A stretch of 64,000 nucleotides of DNA from Harryflintia acetispora (GCA_004340125.1 SLUK01000001.1:1-64000), one strand, 5' to 3'. Positions 1-8,439 are shown, counted from the first letter of the stretch. Notes: generated by a model from the letters alone, not told the origin. Program-made: numbers and translations.

Positions 1-305
1 ATGTCCCAAAAGTCCCACGCACTACTTTGAATTACTCATTAGAATTTCAAAGGTTCGCTTTTTCATGTTGTTCAATTTTCAAGGTCCTATAGCGTTGGGC
101 ATTGCCCGACGCATCCTAAAAACGCTCCGCGTTCTTTTCCGCTTCAAGCAATTTCCTTCGCATTTTGAAAAGCCGTTCTCGGAGCTCTGCTCCTCCTGTC
201 AAGCACTCCGTGCTTGCCAACACGCCTTTTCTTTGGTGTCGGGCCGCGCCCGACGCGTTTCCCGGGCTTTTTAACAAACCCCGCCTCCCGAGGGAGGTAA
301 GTTTT
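1..305 (-). other. Probable 5' leader of an rRNA operon running off the left edge
   Basis: No protein gene is supported here. Read on the minus strand, this stretch lies just downstream of two tandem consensus promoters and contains the motif CTTGAAAATTGAAC (near base 95), of the kind found in Firmicute rRNA leaders and spacers, followed by AT-rich sequence running to the window edge. The middle is full of short GC-rich inverted repeats such as GTCGGGCaaTGCCCaac. The inference is an untranslated pre-16S leader; the rRNA itself is not in the window, so this is context-based. Confidence 0.55.
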
Positions 306-335
306 ATTATATCACCCCGCTGCCCTTCTTGTCAA
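306..335 (-). promoter_or_regulatory. Strong sigma-70 type promoter P2 (rRNA-like, proximal)
   Basis: On the minus strand TTGACA (330-335) is followed by an 18-nt spacer and a perfect TATAAT (306-311). Together with a second consensus promoter 90 bp upstream this gives the tandem P1-P2 arrangement typical of Firmicute rRNA operons. Confidence 0.8.
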
Positions 336-393
336 CCCTTTCCCCTCGCCCTTTCGGGCTCAAGATCACGGCCTCCCGCCGGACAGCTTATTT

Positions 394-423
394 ATATTAG
401 CACAACGCACTATGCGATGTCAA
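394..423 (-). promoter_or_regulatory. Strong sigma-70 type promoter P1 (rRNA-like, distal)
   Basis: Minus strand: TTGACA (418-423), 18-nt spacer, TAATAT (394-399). The stretch 424-546 upstream is very AT-rich and could act as UP-element sequence. A further TATAAT-like box at 429-434 lacks a good -35 box. Confidence 0.75.
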
Positions 424-546
424 GAGAAATTATACCTTTATTTTTATCTTCTTTTACATTCCCTTTTCTTTTTCCTATTTATATATACTCCCGGAAATGC
501 TCCAAGCAAATTTTTGAAACTTCCCCCTTCCTTTTTCTAAATTCTG

Positions 547-555
547 TGCTATAAT
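547..555 (+). promoter_or_regulatory. Extended -10 promoter for tRNA-Arg
   Basis: TGCTATAAT fits the extended -10 consensus TGnTATAAT; no convincing -35 box is present. Transcription from here would give a short leader with the hairpin AGCCCG...CGGGCT (562-585) before the tRNA. Confidence 0.55.
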
Positions 556-590
556 AATAAAAGCCCGTCCGGGAAAAGGCGGGCTGTTAT

Positions 591-667
591 GCGCCCGTAG
601 CTCAGCTGGATAGAGCGTTGGACTCCGACTCCAAAGGCCGCAGATTCGAATTCTGTCGGGCGCACCA
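591..667 (+). tRNA. tRNA-Arg (anticodon CCG)
   Basis: Complete cloverleaf: acceptor GCGCCCG/CGGGCGC, D-arm GCTC/GAGC, anticodon stem TTGGA/TCCAA with loop CTCCGAC giving anticodon CCG (reads CGG), T-arm with TTCGAAT loop, discriminator A and an encoded CCA at 665-667. CGG is frequent in the neighbouring GC-rich genes. Confidence 0.95.
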
Positions 668-704
668 AGTCCCGTGCAAACCATGGTTTGCACGGGACTG
701 TTTT
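668..704 (+). terminator. Intrinsic terminator of tRNA-Arg
   Basis: A perfect 15-bp inverted repeat (AGTCCCGTGCAAACC and its complement, 2-nt loop) starts at the base after the CCA end and is followed by GTTTT. Confidence 0.85.
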
Positions 705-724
705 CATGAAAGGGGCACGGTCCT

Positions 725-1189
725 ATGCAGATAAAAGAAATTTTGGACCCGCAGCGGCGCTTCATGATCTGCAATGACATCCTCCGGGCGCTGCCCGACT
801 GGTTCGGGGTCGAGCAGTCGATCGTCGACTATGTAAACCAGGCGCGCGGCCTCCCCTTCTACGCCGCCTTCGACGGCAGCCAGCCGGTTGGCTTTTTGGC
901 AATCAAGGTGCATAACCGCTATACGGCCGAGGTCTGCGTGATGGGCGTTCTGCCCCGCTACCACCGGCAGGGGATCGGCAAGGCGCTGATGGAGGCCGCC
1001 GAACGGTACTGCCGCGGCAACGGCCAGGAGTACCTGAGCGTCAAGACGCTGGACGGCTCGGCCGACTATGAGCCCTACGCGCGCACGCGCAGCTTCTATT
1101 ACGAGATGGGGTTCGTCCCCCTAGAGGTATTCCCGCTCTTCTGGGACGAGGACAACCCCTGCCTCTTCCTGGTCAAGCACCTCTTATAA
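725..1189 (+). CDS. GNAT family N-acetyltransferase
   Basis: A 154-aa protein of single GNAT-domain length. The acetyl-CoA binding signature is visible at residues 74-95: VCVMGVLPRYHRQGIGKAL matches the V-x-P-x-x-R-x-x-G-I-G motif A. The C-terminal half contains YLSVKTL and a FYYEMGF segment, the usual beta-4/beta-5 region with an aromatic before the G-F turn. It acts in the cytoplasm on an unknown amine substrate. Start: ATG 725 with weak upstream purines (AAAGGGG, 710-716). It stands alone between the tRNA terminator and a bidirectional hairpin. Family assignment is firm; substrate unknown. Confidence 0.88.
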   Translation: MQIKEILDPQRRFMICNDILRALPDWFGVEQSIVDYVNQARGLPFYAAFDGSQPVGFLAIKVHNRYTAEVCVMGVLPRYHRQGIGKALMEAAERYCRGNGQEYLSVKTLDGSADYEPYARTRSFYYEMGFVPLEVFPLFWDEDNPCLFLVKHLL

Positions 1190-1195
1190 CGCAGC

Positions 1196-1232
1196 AAAGC
1201 GGCCCGCCGGCAATCCGGCGGACCGCTTTTTT
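1196..1232. terminator. Bidirectional terminator
   Basis: AAAGCGG-C-CCGCCGG, CAAT loop and the complementary arm, with a T6 run on the plus strand and AAA on the other side. It separates the converging GNAT and M20 genes. Confidence 0.8.
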
Positions 1233-1235
1233 ACT

Positions 1236-2408
1236 TTATGCCAGTTCCTCGAGCGCCTCGGCGGCGACGGCGGCCATCACCTCGAGCCCGGTTTCGATGG
1301 CGCCCTCGTCGATGTCGAATTTTGGCGTGTGCGCCGGGGCGATGATCCCGCTTTGCGGGGTGATCCCCAGCCAGAAGTAGGAGCCCGGCACCTCCTGCAG
1401 GTAATAGGCCATGTCGTCCCCGGCCATGATGGCGTCGGCGTTAAACACCTTTTCGCTGCCGATGGCCTTGACGGCGGCGGTCTCCAGGATTTTGGTCATA
1501 CGCATGTCGTTGACCACGCAGGGGTACCCCGCCTTATAGTCCAGCTCGACGGTGCCCCCATACACGGCGGCGATCCCGCTGGCCGTCTCCTCGATGATCT
1601 GCGGGATCTGGCGCATGGCCTCGGGGTCGAGGGTGCGCGCGGTGCCGCTGATCTCCACCGTGTTGGCCAGGATGTTGAAGGCCGTTCCGGCGTGGATGGT
1701 GCCGAACGAAATGAGCGCGACCTTGACCGGGTCGATCCGCCGGGTCATCGCCACCTCGATGGCGGTGATGATCTCGGCGGCCACCATGATCCCGTCCACC
1801 CCCTTGTGCGGGGCCGAGCCGCCCCCGCCCTTGACGTGCAGCGTCAGGGTGAAGGAGTCGGCGCTCGCCAGGAACTGGCCGTAGTGGATCCCGATCTCGC
1901 CGGTGCGGTTCTCGGTCGCGTGGTGCAGCCCGAAGACGGCGTCCACCTTGGGGTTTTGCAGCACGCCCTTCTCGATCAGGGTCTTGGCCCCGCCGGGCGG
2001 GACCTCCTCGGCCGGCTGGAAGATGAATTTCAGGTTGCCGCGCAGCTCGTCCTTATGCTCACTGTAGTACTTCGCAACCCCCAGCAGGATTGCGGTGTGC
2101 ATGTCGTGGGCGCAGGCGTGCATGGCGCCCGGGTTCTTGGAGGCGTAGGGCGAGCCGCTGTCCTCCTGCAGCGGGAGCGCGTCGATGTCCGCGCGCAGCG
2201 CCACCGTCGGGCCGGGCGACCCGCCGCGCAGCAGCGCCACGGCGCCGCAGATATCCTCCCAGGTGGTGATCTCCACCGGGAGCTTGCGCAGCTCGCTCAG
2301 GATGATTTCGGTGGTCTTGTATTCGTGAAACGAGAGCTCGGCGTTCTGGTGCAGCAGGTGCCGCATCTCGGTGGCATATTGCACGAGCTCTTGCGATATT
2401 CTCTTCAC
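1236..2408 (-). CDS. M20 family amidohydrolase / N-acyl-amino-acid deacylase (first copy)
   Basis: A 390-aa zinc-dependent M20D peptidase-family protein (hippurate hydrolase, N-acyl-L-amino acid amidohydrolase, IAA-amino acid hydrolase group). Visible landmarks: LHQNAELSFHEY near residue 19, RADIDALPLQE near 74, HACAHDMHTA near 97 with metal-binding His and Cys/Asp residues, QPAEEVPPGG near 132 with the catalytic Glu pair, and a C-terminal GDDMAYY region. It is expected to hydrolyse an N-acyl amino acid or small amide in the cytoplasm. The start is GTG, with AAGGAGG eight bases upstream; the overlapping ATG is out of frame. It lies last in the enolase-superfamily/permease/M20 run, so it probably acts on the compound imported by the neighbouring permease. 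Substrate not deducible. Confidence 0.9.
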   Translation of the reverse strand: MKRISQELVQYATEMRHLLHQNAELSFHEYKTTEIILSELRKLPVEITTWEDICGAVALLRGGSPGPTVALRADIDALPLQEDSGSPYASKNPGAMHACAHDMHTAILLGVAKYYSEHKDELRGNLKFIFQPAEEVPPGGAKTLIEKGVLQNPKVDAVFGLHHATENRTGEIGIHYGQFLASADSFTLTLHVKGGGGSAPHKGVDGIMVAAEIITAIEVAMTRRIDPVKVALISFGTIHAGTAFNILANTVEISGTARTLDPEAMRQIPQIIEETASGIAAVYGGTVELDYKAGYPCVVNDMRMTKILETAAVKAIGSEKVFNADAIMAGDDMAYYLQEVPGSYFWLGITPQSGIIAPAHTPKFDIDEGAIETGLEVMAAVAAEALEELA

Positions 2409-2492
2409 ATGCGTTCCTCCTTACTCGTCAGCGCAGGGCGGCACGGCGTAATCAGCCGCGCCGCCCCCTGCGCCGCATCCGGTTTCGATTCG

Positions 2493-3812
2493 CTACTTGG
2501 CCGCGGGCTCCTGCGCCTTCTTCTTGAGGGTATGCTTAAAGATCAGATAGGCGGGGATGGAGGTGGCCATCAGCAGCAGGCCGTGCAGGATCTGGGTGGG
2601 ATCGACCATGCAGACCAGGGTGCCGGTGATCAGGATGGTGAGCACCGCGGTGACCGGGTAGCCCCACATCTTGAACGGGCGCTCGGCATCCGGCTTCTTT
2701 TTGCGCAGCACGATCAGCGAGAGGGCGACGATACACTCCAGCAGACGGGAGACGAAGGTGCCCATCATGAGCAGGGTCATGAACGAGCCGGTCCACAGGA
2801 AGAAGATCGCGACCACGCCGAAGATGATCAGGGTGATGTAAGGGGTATTGAACTTCGGATGGAGCTTGCTGAAGAAACCGAAGAGCATGTTGTCCTTGCT
2901 CATGGCGTAGACCACCCGGGGCGGCCCCATGATGGCCCCGTTGAGGGAGCCGAAGATCGAGATCAGCGCGCCCAGGGTGACGATGGCGGCGCCGATCGGT
3001 CCAAAGATGGTCATGGCGGCCATGCTCACCGGGGTGTCCGCGCCGGCGAGCTCCTTAAAGCCGACCGCGCCGATGCACGAGAGGTTGAGCAGGACGTTGA
3101 CCAGGATGACGATCCCCATGCCGAAGATGGTGGCCAGCGGCAGGTTGCGCTTGGGGTTGTCGATCTCTTCGCTCATATAGGCCAGGGTGTAGTAGCCGCC
3201 GAAGGCCAGCAGCGCCGGGACGGCCGCGTTCAGGCTGTTGCCCCACTCCACCGTCTCGGTGGTCATCGAGAGGAAATTCCCTCCCTTGAGCACGAACAGC
3301 CCGCCGAAGATCACCAGCGCCAGCGCGCCCAGCTTGCCGACGGTGAAGATATTCTGAATCAGGGAGCCGAACTTGACCCCGCACAGGTTGGCGACCATCA
3401 GCGCCAGGATGATGACGGTGCCGACAATCCGCTGCCCGGTCACGGTGAGCCCCGGGAAGAAGATCGCCAGGTTGGTGCAGAAGGCGGTCGCCAGCATGGC
3501 GATGACCGGCAGGAAGGAGCCGAAGGTCATCGACCAGCCGTAGGCGAAGGCCGGTCCGTCGCCCAGCGCCTCACGGATGAAGACGTAGGCGCCGCCGGCT
3601 TTCGGCATCATCGGCGCCAGCTCGGCGTAAACCAGGGCGCAGAGTATGCCGCACGCGCCCGCCGCGACCCAGGCGATGATGGTCGGGCCGATTGATCCCG
3701 CGGCGGCGGCCACCTTGCCGGGGGTCATAAAGATTCCCGACCCGATGACCGATCCAACGAGGATCATCATGGCTGAGAACAGGCCCATTTTTTTGTTTGA
3801 TTTGTTGGACAT
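2493..3812 (-). CDS. APC superfamily amino acid permease
   Basis: A 439-aa integral membrane protein with about 12 hydrophobic segments. The N-terminus reads SAMMILVGSVIGSGIFMTPGKV, the glycine-rich TM1 signature (GxGIF) of amino acid-polyamine-organocation transporters; TM6 contains FGGYYTLAYMSEEIDNPKRNLP, the usual APC loop. A basic cytoplasmic tail follows (HTLKKKAQEPAAK). ATG start with GAGGAGG seven bases upstream. It sits between an enolase-superfamily gene and an M20 deacylase, which suggests uptake of an amino acid derivative. Exchange partner and substrate cannot be read from sequence. Confidence 0.92.
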   Translation of the reverse strand: MSNKSNKKMGLFSAMMILVGSVIGSGIFMTPGKVAAAAGSIGPTIIAWVAAGACGILCALVYAELAPMMPKAGGAYVFIREALGDGPAFAYGWSMTFGSFLPVIAMLATAFCTNLAIFFPGLTVTGQRIVGTVIILALMVANLCGVKFGSLIQNIFTVGKLGALALVIFGGLFVLKGGNFLSMTTETVEWGNSLNAAVPALLAFGGYYTLAYMSEEIDNPKRNLPLATIFGMGIVILVNVLLNLSCIGAVGFKELAGADTPVSMAAMTIFGPIGAAIVTLGALISIFGSLNGAIMGPPRVVYAMSKDNMLFGFFSKLHPKFNTPYITLIIFGVVAIFFLWTGSFMTLLMMGTFVSRLLECIVALSLIVLRKKKPDAERPFKMWGYPVTAVLTILITGTLVCMVDPTQILHGLLLMATSIPAYLIFKHTLKKKAQEPAAK

Positions 3813-3922
3813 GATCGTTCCTCCTCTATCAAATTTCCCGGCGCCCCGCCCCAGATTTGCGGACGTGTTGGGGCCGCCCGCTCTGCCGCTGGGCGGGGCG
3901 CCGGTTATATACGCTTATCGGC

Positions 3923-5098
3923 TCAGGCGGTGACGCACTCATGCGCCAAGGCCCCGGCCATCGCCTGCTCGCTGAGCTCCTGCCCAAGGCCGGGCAGCTC
4001 GGGCACGGCGCAGTAGCCGTCCACCGGCTGGTAGTCGTGGGTTCCCAGGTCGATGTTCATTTTGCTGCGGTTGATGACGTGGTGCTCATGGATGACGAAA
4101 TTCGGGATCGACGCCTCCAGATGGAGCGAGGCGGCGATCGAAATCGGGCTGCCGCAGACGTGGATCTGCACCCCGGTGTCGAAGCCGTGCGCCATGTCGC
4201 TGATCTTCTTCGCCTCGCTGATCCCGCCGCAGGTGCCGATGTCCGGCTGCACGATCTGGATGGCGTCCTCCTTAAAGTAGTTGATATAATTTTGCCGCGA
4301 GAAGATCCGCTCGCCCCCGGCCAGCGGGATGTTCGTCTTCTGGCGGATGGTCTTAAAGGTCTGCAGGCAGAGCGGGGTGGCGACCTCCTCGATGTACATG
4401 ATCCGGTAGGGCTCGATCAGCCGGCACATCTCCACCGCCGAGACCGCGTCGGTGCGCGCATGGTTTTCCACGATGATGTCCACCCGCTCGCCCACGGCCT
4501 TGCGCACCGCCTCGAGCCTCTCGACGATCAGCTTCTGGATGTCATACGGGATCGGGCCGCGCAAAAAGCCCACCCGGCCCCCGTCGGGAGTAAAGGTGAT
4601 GAAATTGATCTTGATCGCGTCGAAGCCCTCCTCGACCGCCTTGACGCTGGCCTCGACGAGTTCCTCGGTTTTGGCGGCGCGGCCCATGCCATAGCCCCAG
4701 CCGAACTGCAGCTGGCTGGCGTAGCAGCGCAGCCCTTCGCGGAACTTCCCGCCCAGGAGCCGATAGAGCGGCACTCCCAGCGCCTTGCCCTTGATGTCCC
4801 AGAGCGCGGTGTCGATGGCGCTGATCGCGCCCATCACGACCACCCCGGCCGTCTGGCCCCAGAAGGTCTGGCAGAAGAGCTTGTCGAAGACGACCTCGTG
4901 CGCCATCGGGTCCATGCCGATGATGAGCGGCGCGATGTCCTTGATCATGGCGTAGGCCGCGGGCGCGCCGCTGTCAAAGCCGATCGACGCCTCGCCGAAC
5001 CCCGAAATCCCCTCGTCGGTGTTCACCCGGCAGACGATCGGCCGCCAGGATGTGGTGCCGCAGTCCAGCAAATAGACGTCCACGCTGGTAATGACCAT
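3923..5098 (-). CDS. Enolase superfamily enzyme (mandelate racemase / muconate lactonizing subgroup)
   Basis: A 391-aa protein with the two-part enolase-superfamily layout: an alpha+beta capping domain (residues 1-115; VDVYLLDCGTTSW, GFGEASIGFDSG) and a TIM barrel. Metal-binding acidic residues fall where expected: VENHAR near 200, YIEEVATP near 226, AGGERIF near 251. The second-strand motif reads AIKINF (KxN rather than KxK), and a later HVCGSP (near 305) may supply the active-site His. Family members racemise or dehydrate carboxylate substrates by abstracting an alpha proton. Good RBS (GGGAGGG, seven bases). It is 50 nt downstream of a Crp/Fnr regulator and co-directional with an amino acid permease, so epimerisation or dehydration of an amino-acid-like acid is plausible but unproven. 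Confidence 0.85.
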   Translation of the reverse strand: MVITSVDVYLLDCGTTSWRPIVCRVNTDEGISGFGEASIGFDSGAPAAYAMIKDIAPLIIGMDPMAHEVVFDKLFCQTFWGQTAGVVVMGAISAIDTALWDIKGKALGVPLYRLLGGKFREGLRCYASQLQFGWGYGMGRAAKTEELVEASVKAVEEGFDAIKINFITFTPDGGRVGFLRGPIPYDIQKLIVERLEAVRKAVGERVDIIVENHARTDAVSAVEMCRLIEPYRIMYIEEVATPLCLQTFKTIRQKTNIPLAGGERIFSRQNYINYFKEDAIQIVQPDIGTCGGISEAKKISDMAHGFDTGVQIHVCGSPISIAASLHLEASIPNFVIHEHHVINRSKMNIDLGTHDYQPVDGYCAVPELPGLGQELSEQAMAGALAHECVTA

Positions 5099-5148
5099 AC
5101 TGATTCCCTCCCGTTTCGATTCTTATCTCACCGCCGCGCGGCAAAATA

Positions 5149-5844
5149 TCAAAGTCCGCTGCCTGTATACTGGCTGCCCACGATTTTTCGCAGCCCCTCC
5201 ACGTCGCGGATGACGTAGTGCCGGCTGTCCCGGTCGATCAGCCCCTCCTGCACCATCCGGCGGATGATCTTGTTGATGGTGACCCGCGTGGAGGTGACGA
5301 GGTTGGCGATGTTCTGGTGGGTGACCTCCACCCCGATCCGGTAGCCGCCGTCCACCTTTTCGCCGTACATCTCCATGAGGTTTAAGAGCACCTGCGCGCA
5401 CCGGCTGTAGGTGTCGGTGAAGGCGAGCGACTCGATCCGCCCGGTGAGCAGGTTGAGCTTTTGCGACCAGAGCGCCATCAGGTTGTGGCAGAAGTCGAGG
5501 TTCTCCTCGAGCTGGCGGCGGAAGTCGTCGAGCTCCACGCGGTAGAGGGTGGTCTTGCAGATGGCCGTGGCCCGGCAGATGCGCAGCCCCCGCTCATAAA
5601 AGTCGGTCTCCCCGAACATCGACCCCTGCTCCATAAACATGAAAATCTGCTCGTTGCCCCCGCAGCCGACCGAGCTCAGGCGCACCCGCCCGCACTTGAC
5701 GACGTAGACGCAGTCCATCTGCTCGCCCTGCTCGTAAATGATCTCCTCCCGCTCGTAGCTCTCGAGCGACGCCCCGCCGGTCACGCAGTCCCAAAGGTTG
5801 ATGTTCTGCATGATCCAGGGGGATGAAAGAGGCATTGCGCTCAC
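5149..5844 (-). CDS. Crp/Fnr family transcriptional regulator
   Basis: A 231-aa regulator: N-terminal cyclic-nucleotide-binding-like beta barrel (about residues 15-125; YERGEEIIYEQGEQMDCVYVV region, GSMFGETDFYERG) and a C-terminal winged helix (about 150-225) with the recognition region VTHQNIANLVTSTRVTINKIIRRM. No cluster of N-terminal cysteines, so an FeS-dependent Fnr is unlikely. GTG is chosen as start because AGGAGG sits seven bases before it; the in-frame ATG nine bases later would leave the RBS too far. It lies immediately upstream of, and in line with, the enolase-superfamily/permease/M20 genes and is their likely regulator. Effector unknown. Confidence 0.9.
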   Translation of the reverse strand: MSAMPLSSPWIMQNINLWDCVTGGASLESYEREEIIYEQGEQMDCVYVVKCGRVRLSSVGCGGNEQIFMFMEQGSMFGETDFYERGLRICRATAICKTTLYRVELDDFRRQLEENLDFCHNLMALWSQKLNLLTGRIESLAFTDTYSRCAQVLLNLMEMYGEKVDGGYRIGVEVTHQNIANLVTSTRVTINKIIRRMVQEGLIDRDSRHYVIRDVEGLRKIVGSQYTGSGL

Positions 5845-5877
5845 CGAAACTCCTCCTTTTGAGGTGCGTTCACCCTC

Positions 5878-5886
5878 ATTATAACA
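5878..5886 (-). promoter_or_regulatory. Extended -10 promoter for the Crp-like gene
   Basis: The minus strand reads TGTTATAAT, 34 nt before the GTG start. Further upstream TTGACG (about 5920) with a 17-nt spacer to TAATAC is a possible second promoter. The 5845-6000 gap is AT-rich and holds no gene. Confidence 0.6.
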
Positions 5887-6008
5887 AGTTCATTTTCAGG
5901 CGGGTATTAAACGGAATACTTTACCCCGTCAAATTACGCCCATACTTTTATTACACTATATACAATTGTCCTTATGTCAACAACACAAATCATGGAAAAA
6001 TTAGAAAA

Positions 6009-6040
6009 AGTTCCCGCCCACTTCGCAGCAGGCGGGAACT
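6009..6040 (-). terminator. Terminator of the second M20 gene
   Basis: Minus strand: AGTTCCCGCC, 11-nt loop, GGGCGGGAACT followed by TTTTC, 14 nt past the M20 stop codon. It separates the MalY/M20 pair from the Crp-led unit. Confidence 0.8.
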
Positions 6041-6053
6041 CCCTTGATAAACT

Positions 6054-7241
6054 TTACCGCTCCGGATCCAGGGCGAGGGCGCACATCAGGCGCACCCCCA
6101 CGCGCAGAGCCCGCTCGTCGACGTCGAAGGTGCTGCTGTGCAGCGGCTCGCGGTTGACCCCGTCCGAGGTGCCCAGGTTATAAAAGGTGCCGGGGATGGC
6201 GTCGAGATACCCCGAAAAGTCCTCCCCGCCCATCGAAGGGTTCTCCAGCGCGACGACCTGCTCCTCGCCGAGCAGCTCCCGCGCCACCCGCTCGAGCTTC
6301 TGGGTGGTGCGCTTATCGTTTACCACCGAGCCGATTGCCTGGGTGATCTTCACCTCGGCCGTAGCGCCGTACATGGCGGCGGTCTCGTTTGCCATCTGCT
6401 CGATGGCGGCCAGGGCCCGGCGCTGCAGCTCCTTGTTGTAGGTGCGCATGGTCCCCCACAGCTGCGCCTCGCCGGCCAGGACGTTCCCCGCCTCGCCCGC
6501 TATCATCCTGCCGAAGCTGATCACAATCGGCTCGAGCGGGTCGCTCATCCGGCTGACGACGGTCTGCACCGCGTCCACGAAGCGGCAGGCCACCAGCAGC
6601 GCGTCCACCCCCTTGTGCGGGTAGGCGGCGTGGCTGGCCTTGCCGGTAAATTTGACGTTCAGCATATCGGCCGAGGCCATGAAATTGCCGCAGCGGCAGC
6701 CGATCTGGCCCACCATCAGCTCGTTGGAGACATGCAGCCCGTAGATTTCCCGCACCCCGTCCAGGTGTCCCTCGGCCATTATACGGCGCGCGCCGGTCGG
6801 CAGGGTGGGCCCCTCCTCGGCGGGCTGGAAGACCACCAGTGTCTCGCCGGGGAGCCGCCCTTGCAGCCGGTTGAGCACCAGGGCGCTGCCCAGCGCGATG
6901 GCCGCGTGGTTGTCGTGCCCGCAGGCGTGCATGCGCCCCTCGATCTCGGATGCGAAGGGCAGCGAGGTCTGTTCCGTCACCGGCAGCGCGTCGATGTCGC
7001 CGCGCAGCGCGAGCTTATGGCCGCTCCCCTTCGACGGGATGCGCGCGACCACCCCGCTCTCGGCGCAATGGGTCTTGTGCCCGATCCCGGCTTCGGTCAG
7101 TATTTTCGAGATCAGCTCCATCGTCTCAAAGGTCTCAAACCCCAGCTCGGGCCGGCGGTGCAGCTGGCGGCGAAAGGCGATCACCTCGTCCATCACCCCA
7201 TCGACGGCCTCCTCCAGCAGGGCGGCTAATTTTTCTTCCAT
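6054..7241 (-). CDS. M20 family amidohydrolase / N-acyl-amino-acid deacylase (second copy)
   Basis: A 395-aa M20D family zinc hydrolase. Key motifs: LHRRPELGFETFET near residue 25, RGDIDALPVTEQ near 78, HACGHDNHAAIALG near 102 (metal ligands), FQPAEEGPTLPTGA near 137 (catalytic Glu), GEDFSGY near 350. The open frame extends upstream, but ATG 7241 has GGGAGGG at the right distance and gives the normal family N-terminus. It follows the MalY-type gene by 19 nt, so they are probably co-transcribed. One interpretation is a deacylase plus C-S lyase pathway for N-acyl cysteine conjugates; this is inference. It shares only family-level motifs with the copy at 1.2-2.4 kb. Confidence 0.9.
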   Translation of the reverse strand: MEEKLAALLEEAVDGVMDEVIAFRRQLHRRPELGFETFETMELISKILTEAGIGHKTHCAESGVVARIPSKGSGHKLALRGDIDALPVTEQTSLPFASEIEGRMHACGHDNHAAIALGSALVLNRLQGRLPGETLVVFQPAEEGPTLPTGARRIMAEGHLDGVREIYGLHVSNELMVGQIGCRCGNFMASADMLNVKFTGKASHAAYPHKGVDALLVACRFVDAVQTVVSRMSDPLEPIVISFGRMIAGEAGNVLAGEAQLWGTMRTYNKELQRRALAAIEQMANETAAMYGATAEVKITQAIGSVVNDKRTTQKLERVARELLGEEQVVALENPSMGGEDFSGYLDAIPGTFYNLGTSDGVNREPLHSSTFDVDERALRVGVRLMCALALDPER

Positions 7242-7260
7242 CTCGGTCCCTCCCTTTCTC

Positions 7261-8439
7261 TCAGTCTTCCATGGCCTTCCTGAGCCTCTGCAGCCCCTCC
7301 ATGAGCGTTTCGCGCGGGCAGCCGGCGTTAAGGCGGATAAAGCCTTCGCCCCCCTGCCCGAAGCCGGCGCCCGGGTCCGGCACGACGTTGCCGCGGTAGA
7401 GGCAGCGCTCCATGATCTCCTGTGGGGGACAGCCATAGCCCCGCAGGTCAATCCAGCACAGATAGGTCGCCTCGGGCAGCCGGTAGCGCGCCCGGGGCAT
7501 TTCCGTCTTTAAAAAATCGTCCACCAGGCGCAGGTTTTCATCCAGATAGTCGAGCGAGCGCTCGTAGTATTCCCGGCAGTCGTTGTAGACCGCCTGCAGC
7601 GCGGTGATGGCCAAAGCGTTTGGGTGGAAGATATGTACCTTCATCGACTCCCGCTCCCAGATGCCGCGCAGCCCCTCGTCCTGCAGCAGCACATACCCGA
7701 TCTGGAATCCCGACACGCTGAAGGTCTTGGAGGGGGTCATGCAGGTGGCGATCAGGGGGCTGCCCGGGAAGAGCTGCTGCACCGGGACGTGGCGCAGCCC
7801 CCGGCGCACCAGGTCGCAATGGCTCTCGTCGCTGATGAGGAAGACCCCGTTCTCTTTACAGAGCTCGCCGACGCGGCGCAGCTCGTCCTCCCGCCAGATC
7901 CTGCCCACCGGGTTATGGGGGCTGCAAAGGAGCAGGATTTTATTTTCCGGCAGGCGCAGCTGCGCTTCGAGCTGGGTAAGGTTCATCTCGTATCCGCCGT
8001 CCTCCCGCGGGATCAGGGGGTTGTTCACCACCCGGCGGCCATTTCGCTCGATCACCTCGGCGAAGGAGTCGTAGACCGGCGGCTGGATAACCACCCCTTC
8101 CCCCGGGGCCGAGAGGCCCTGGATCAAAAAGGCGATGGCCGTCATCATGCCGGGGGTGTAGCAGATGTCCCCGTTTGCCACCTCCCAGCCGAAGCGGTAG
8201 CGCAGCCAGCCCCGAATCGCGCCGAAGAACTCATCGGTCTTGTGCAGGCTGTAGCCGAAGGTGCGCCGCTCCACCCGCTTTTGCAGCGCCTCGATGAGCG
8301 GCGGGTAGGCGGCAAAGTCCATGTCCGCGATCCACATGGGCAGCGCATCGGCGCGCACCCCCTCGGCCACCCGGCCGACAAAATCGTATTTCACCTGGTT
8401 GCAGCCGTACCGGTCGATCCTCTCGTCAAATTGATACAT
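7261..8439 (-). CDS. MalY/PatB family pyridoxal-phosphate aminotransferase (C-S beta-lyase)
   Basis: A 392-aa class I/II PLP enzyme. The N-terminus (DERIDRYGCNQVKYD...LPMWIADMDF) is the hallmark of the PatB/MalY cystathionine beta-lyase family. PLP-site elements: CSPHNPVGRIW near residue 180, SDESHCDLV near 215, and the Schiff-base lysine in TPSKTFSVSGFQIG near 245. These cytoplasmic enzymes usually cleave C-S bonds of cystathionine or S-alkyl cysteines to give pyruvate, ammonia and a thiol. It begins a unit with the downstream M20 deacylase. The promoter at 8476-8503 leads it. Start ATG 8439; the purine tract AAAGGCGGCGGGAGG precedes it. Confidence 0.9.
   Translation of the reverse strand: MYQFDERIDRYGCNQVKYDFVGRVAEGVRADALPMWIADMDFAAYPPLIEALQKRVERRTFGYSLHKTDEFFGAIRGWLRYRFGWEVANGDICYTPGMMTAIAFLIQGLSAPGEGVVIQPPVYDSFAEVIERNGRRVVNNPLIPREDGGYEMNLTQLEAQLRLPENKILLLCSPHNPVGRIWREDELRRVGELCKENGVFLISDESHCDLVRRGLRHVPVQQLFPGSPLIATCMTPSKTFSVSGFQIGYVLLQDEGLRGIWERESMKVHIFHPNALAITALQAVYNDCREYYERSLDYLDENLRLVDDFLKTEMPRARYRLPEATYLCWIDLRGYGCPPQEIMERCLYRGNVVPDPGAGFGQGGEGFIRLNAGCPRETLMEGLQRLRKAMED

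Noticed and set aside
562..585. Terminator on the minus strand
   Set aside because: AGCCCG/CGGGCT is short and no minus-strand gene ends there; more likely a leader hairpin of the tRNA-Arg transcript.
1329..3695. A 788-codon open frame on the plus strand
   Set aside because: It is antisense to the M20 and APC permease genes, rich in Arg/Gly/His/Asp as expected of GC-rich shadow frames, and lacks any domain motif.
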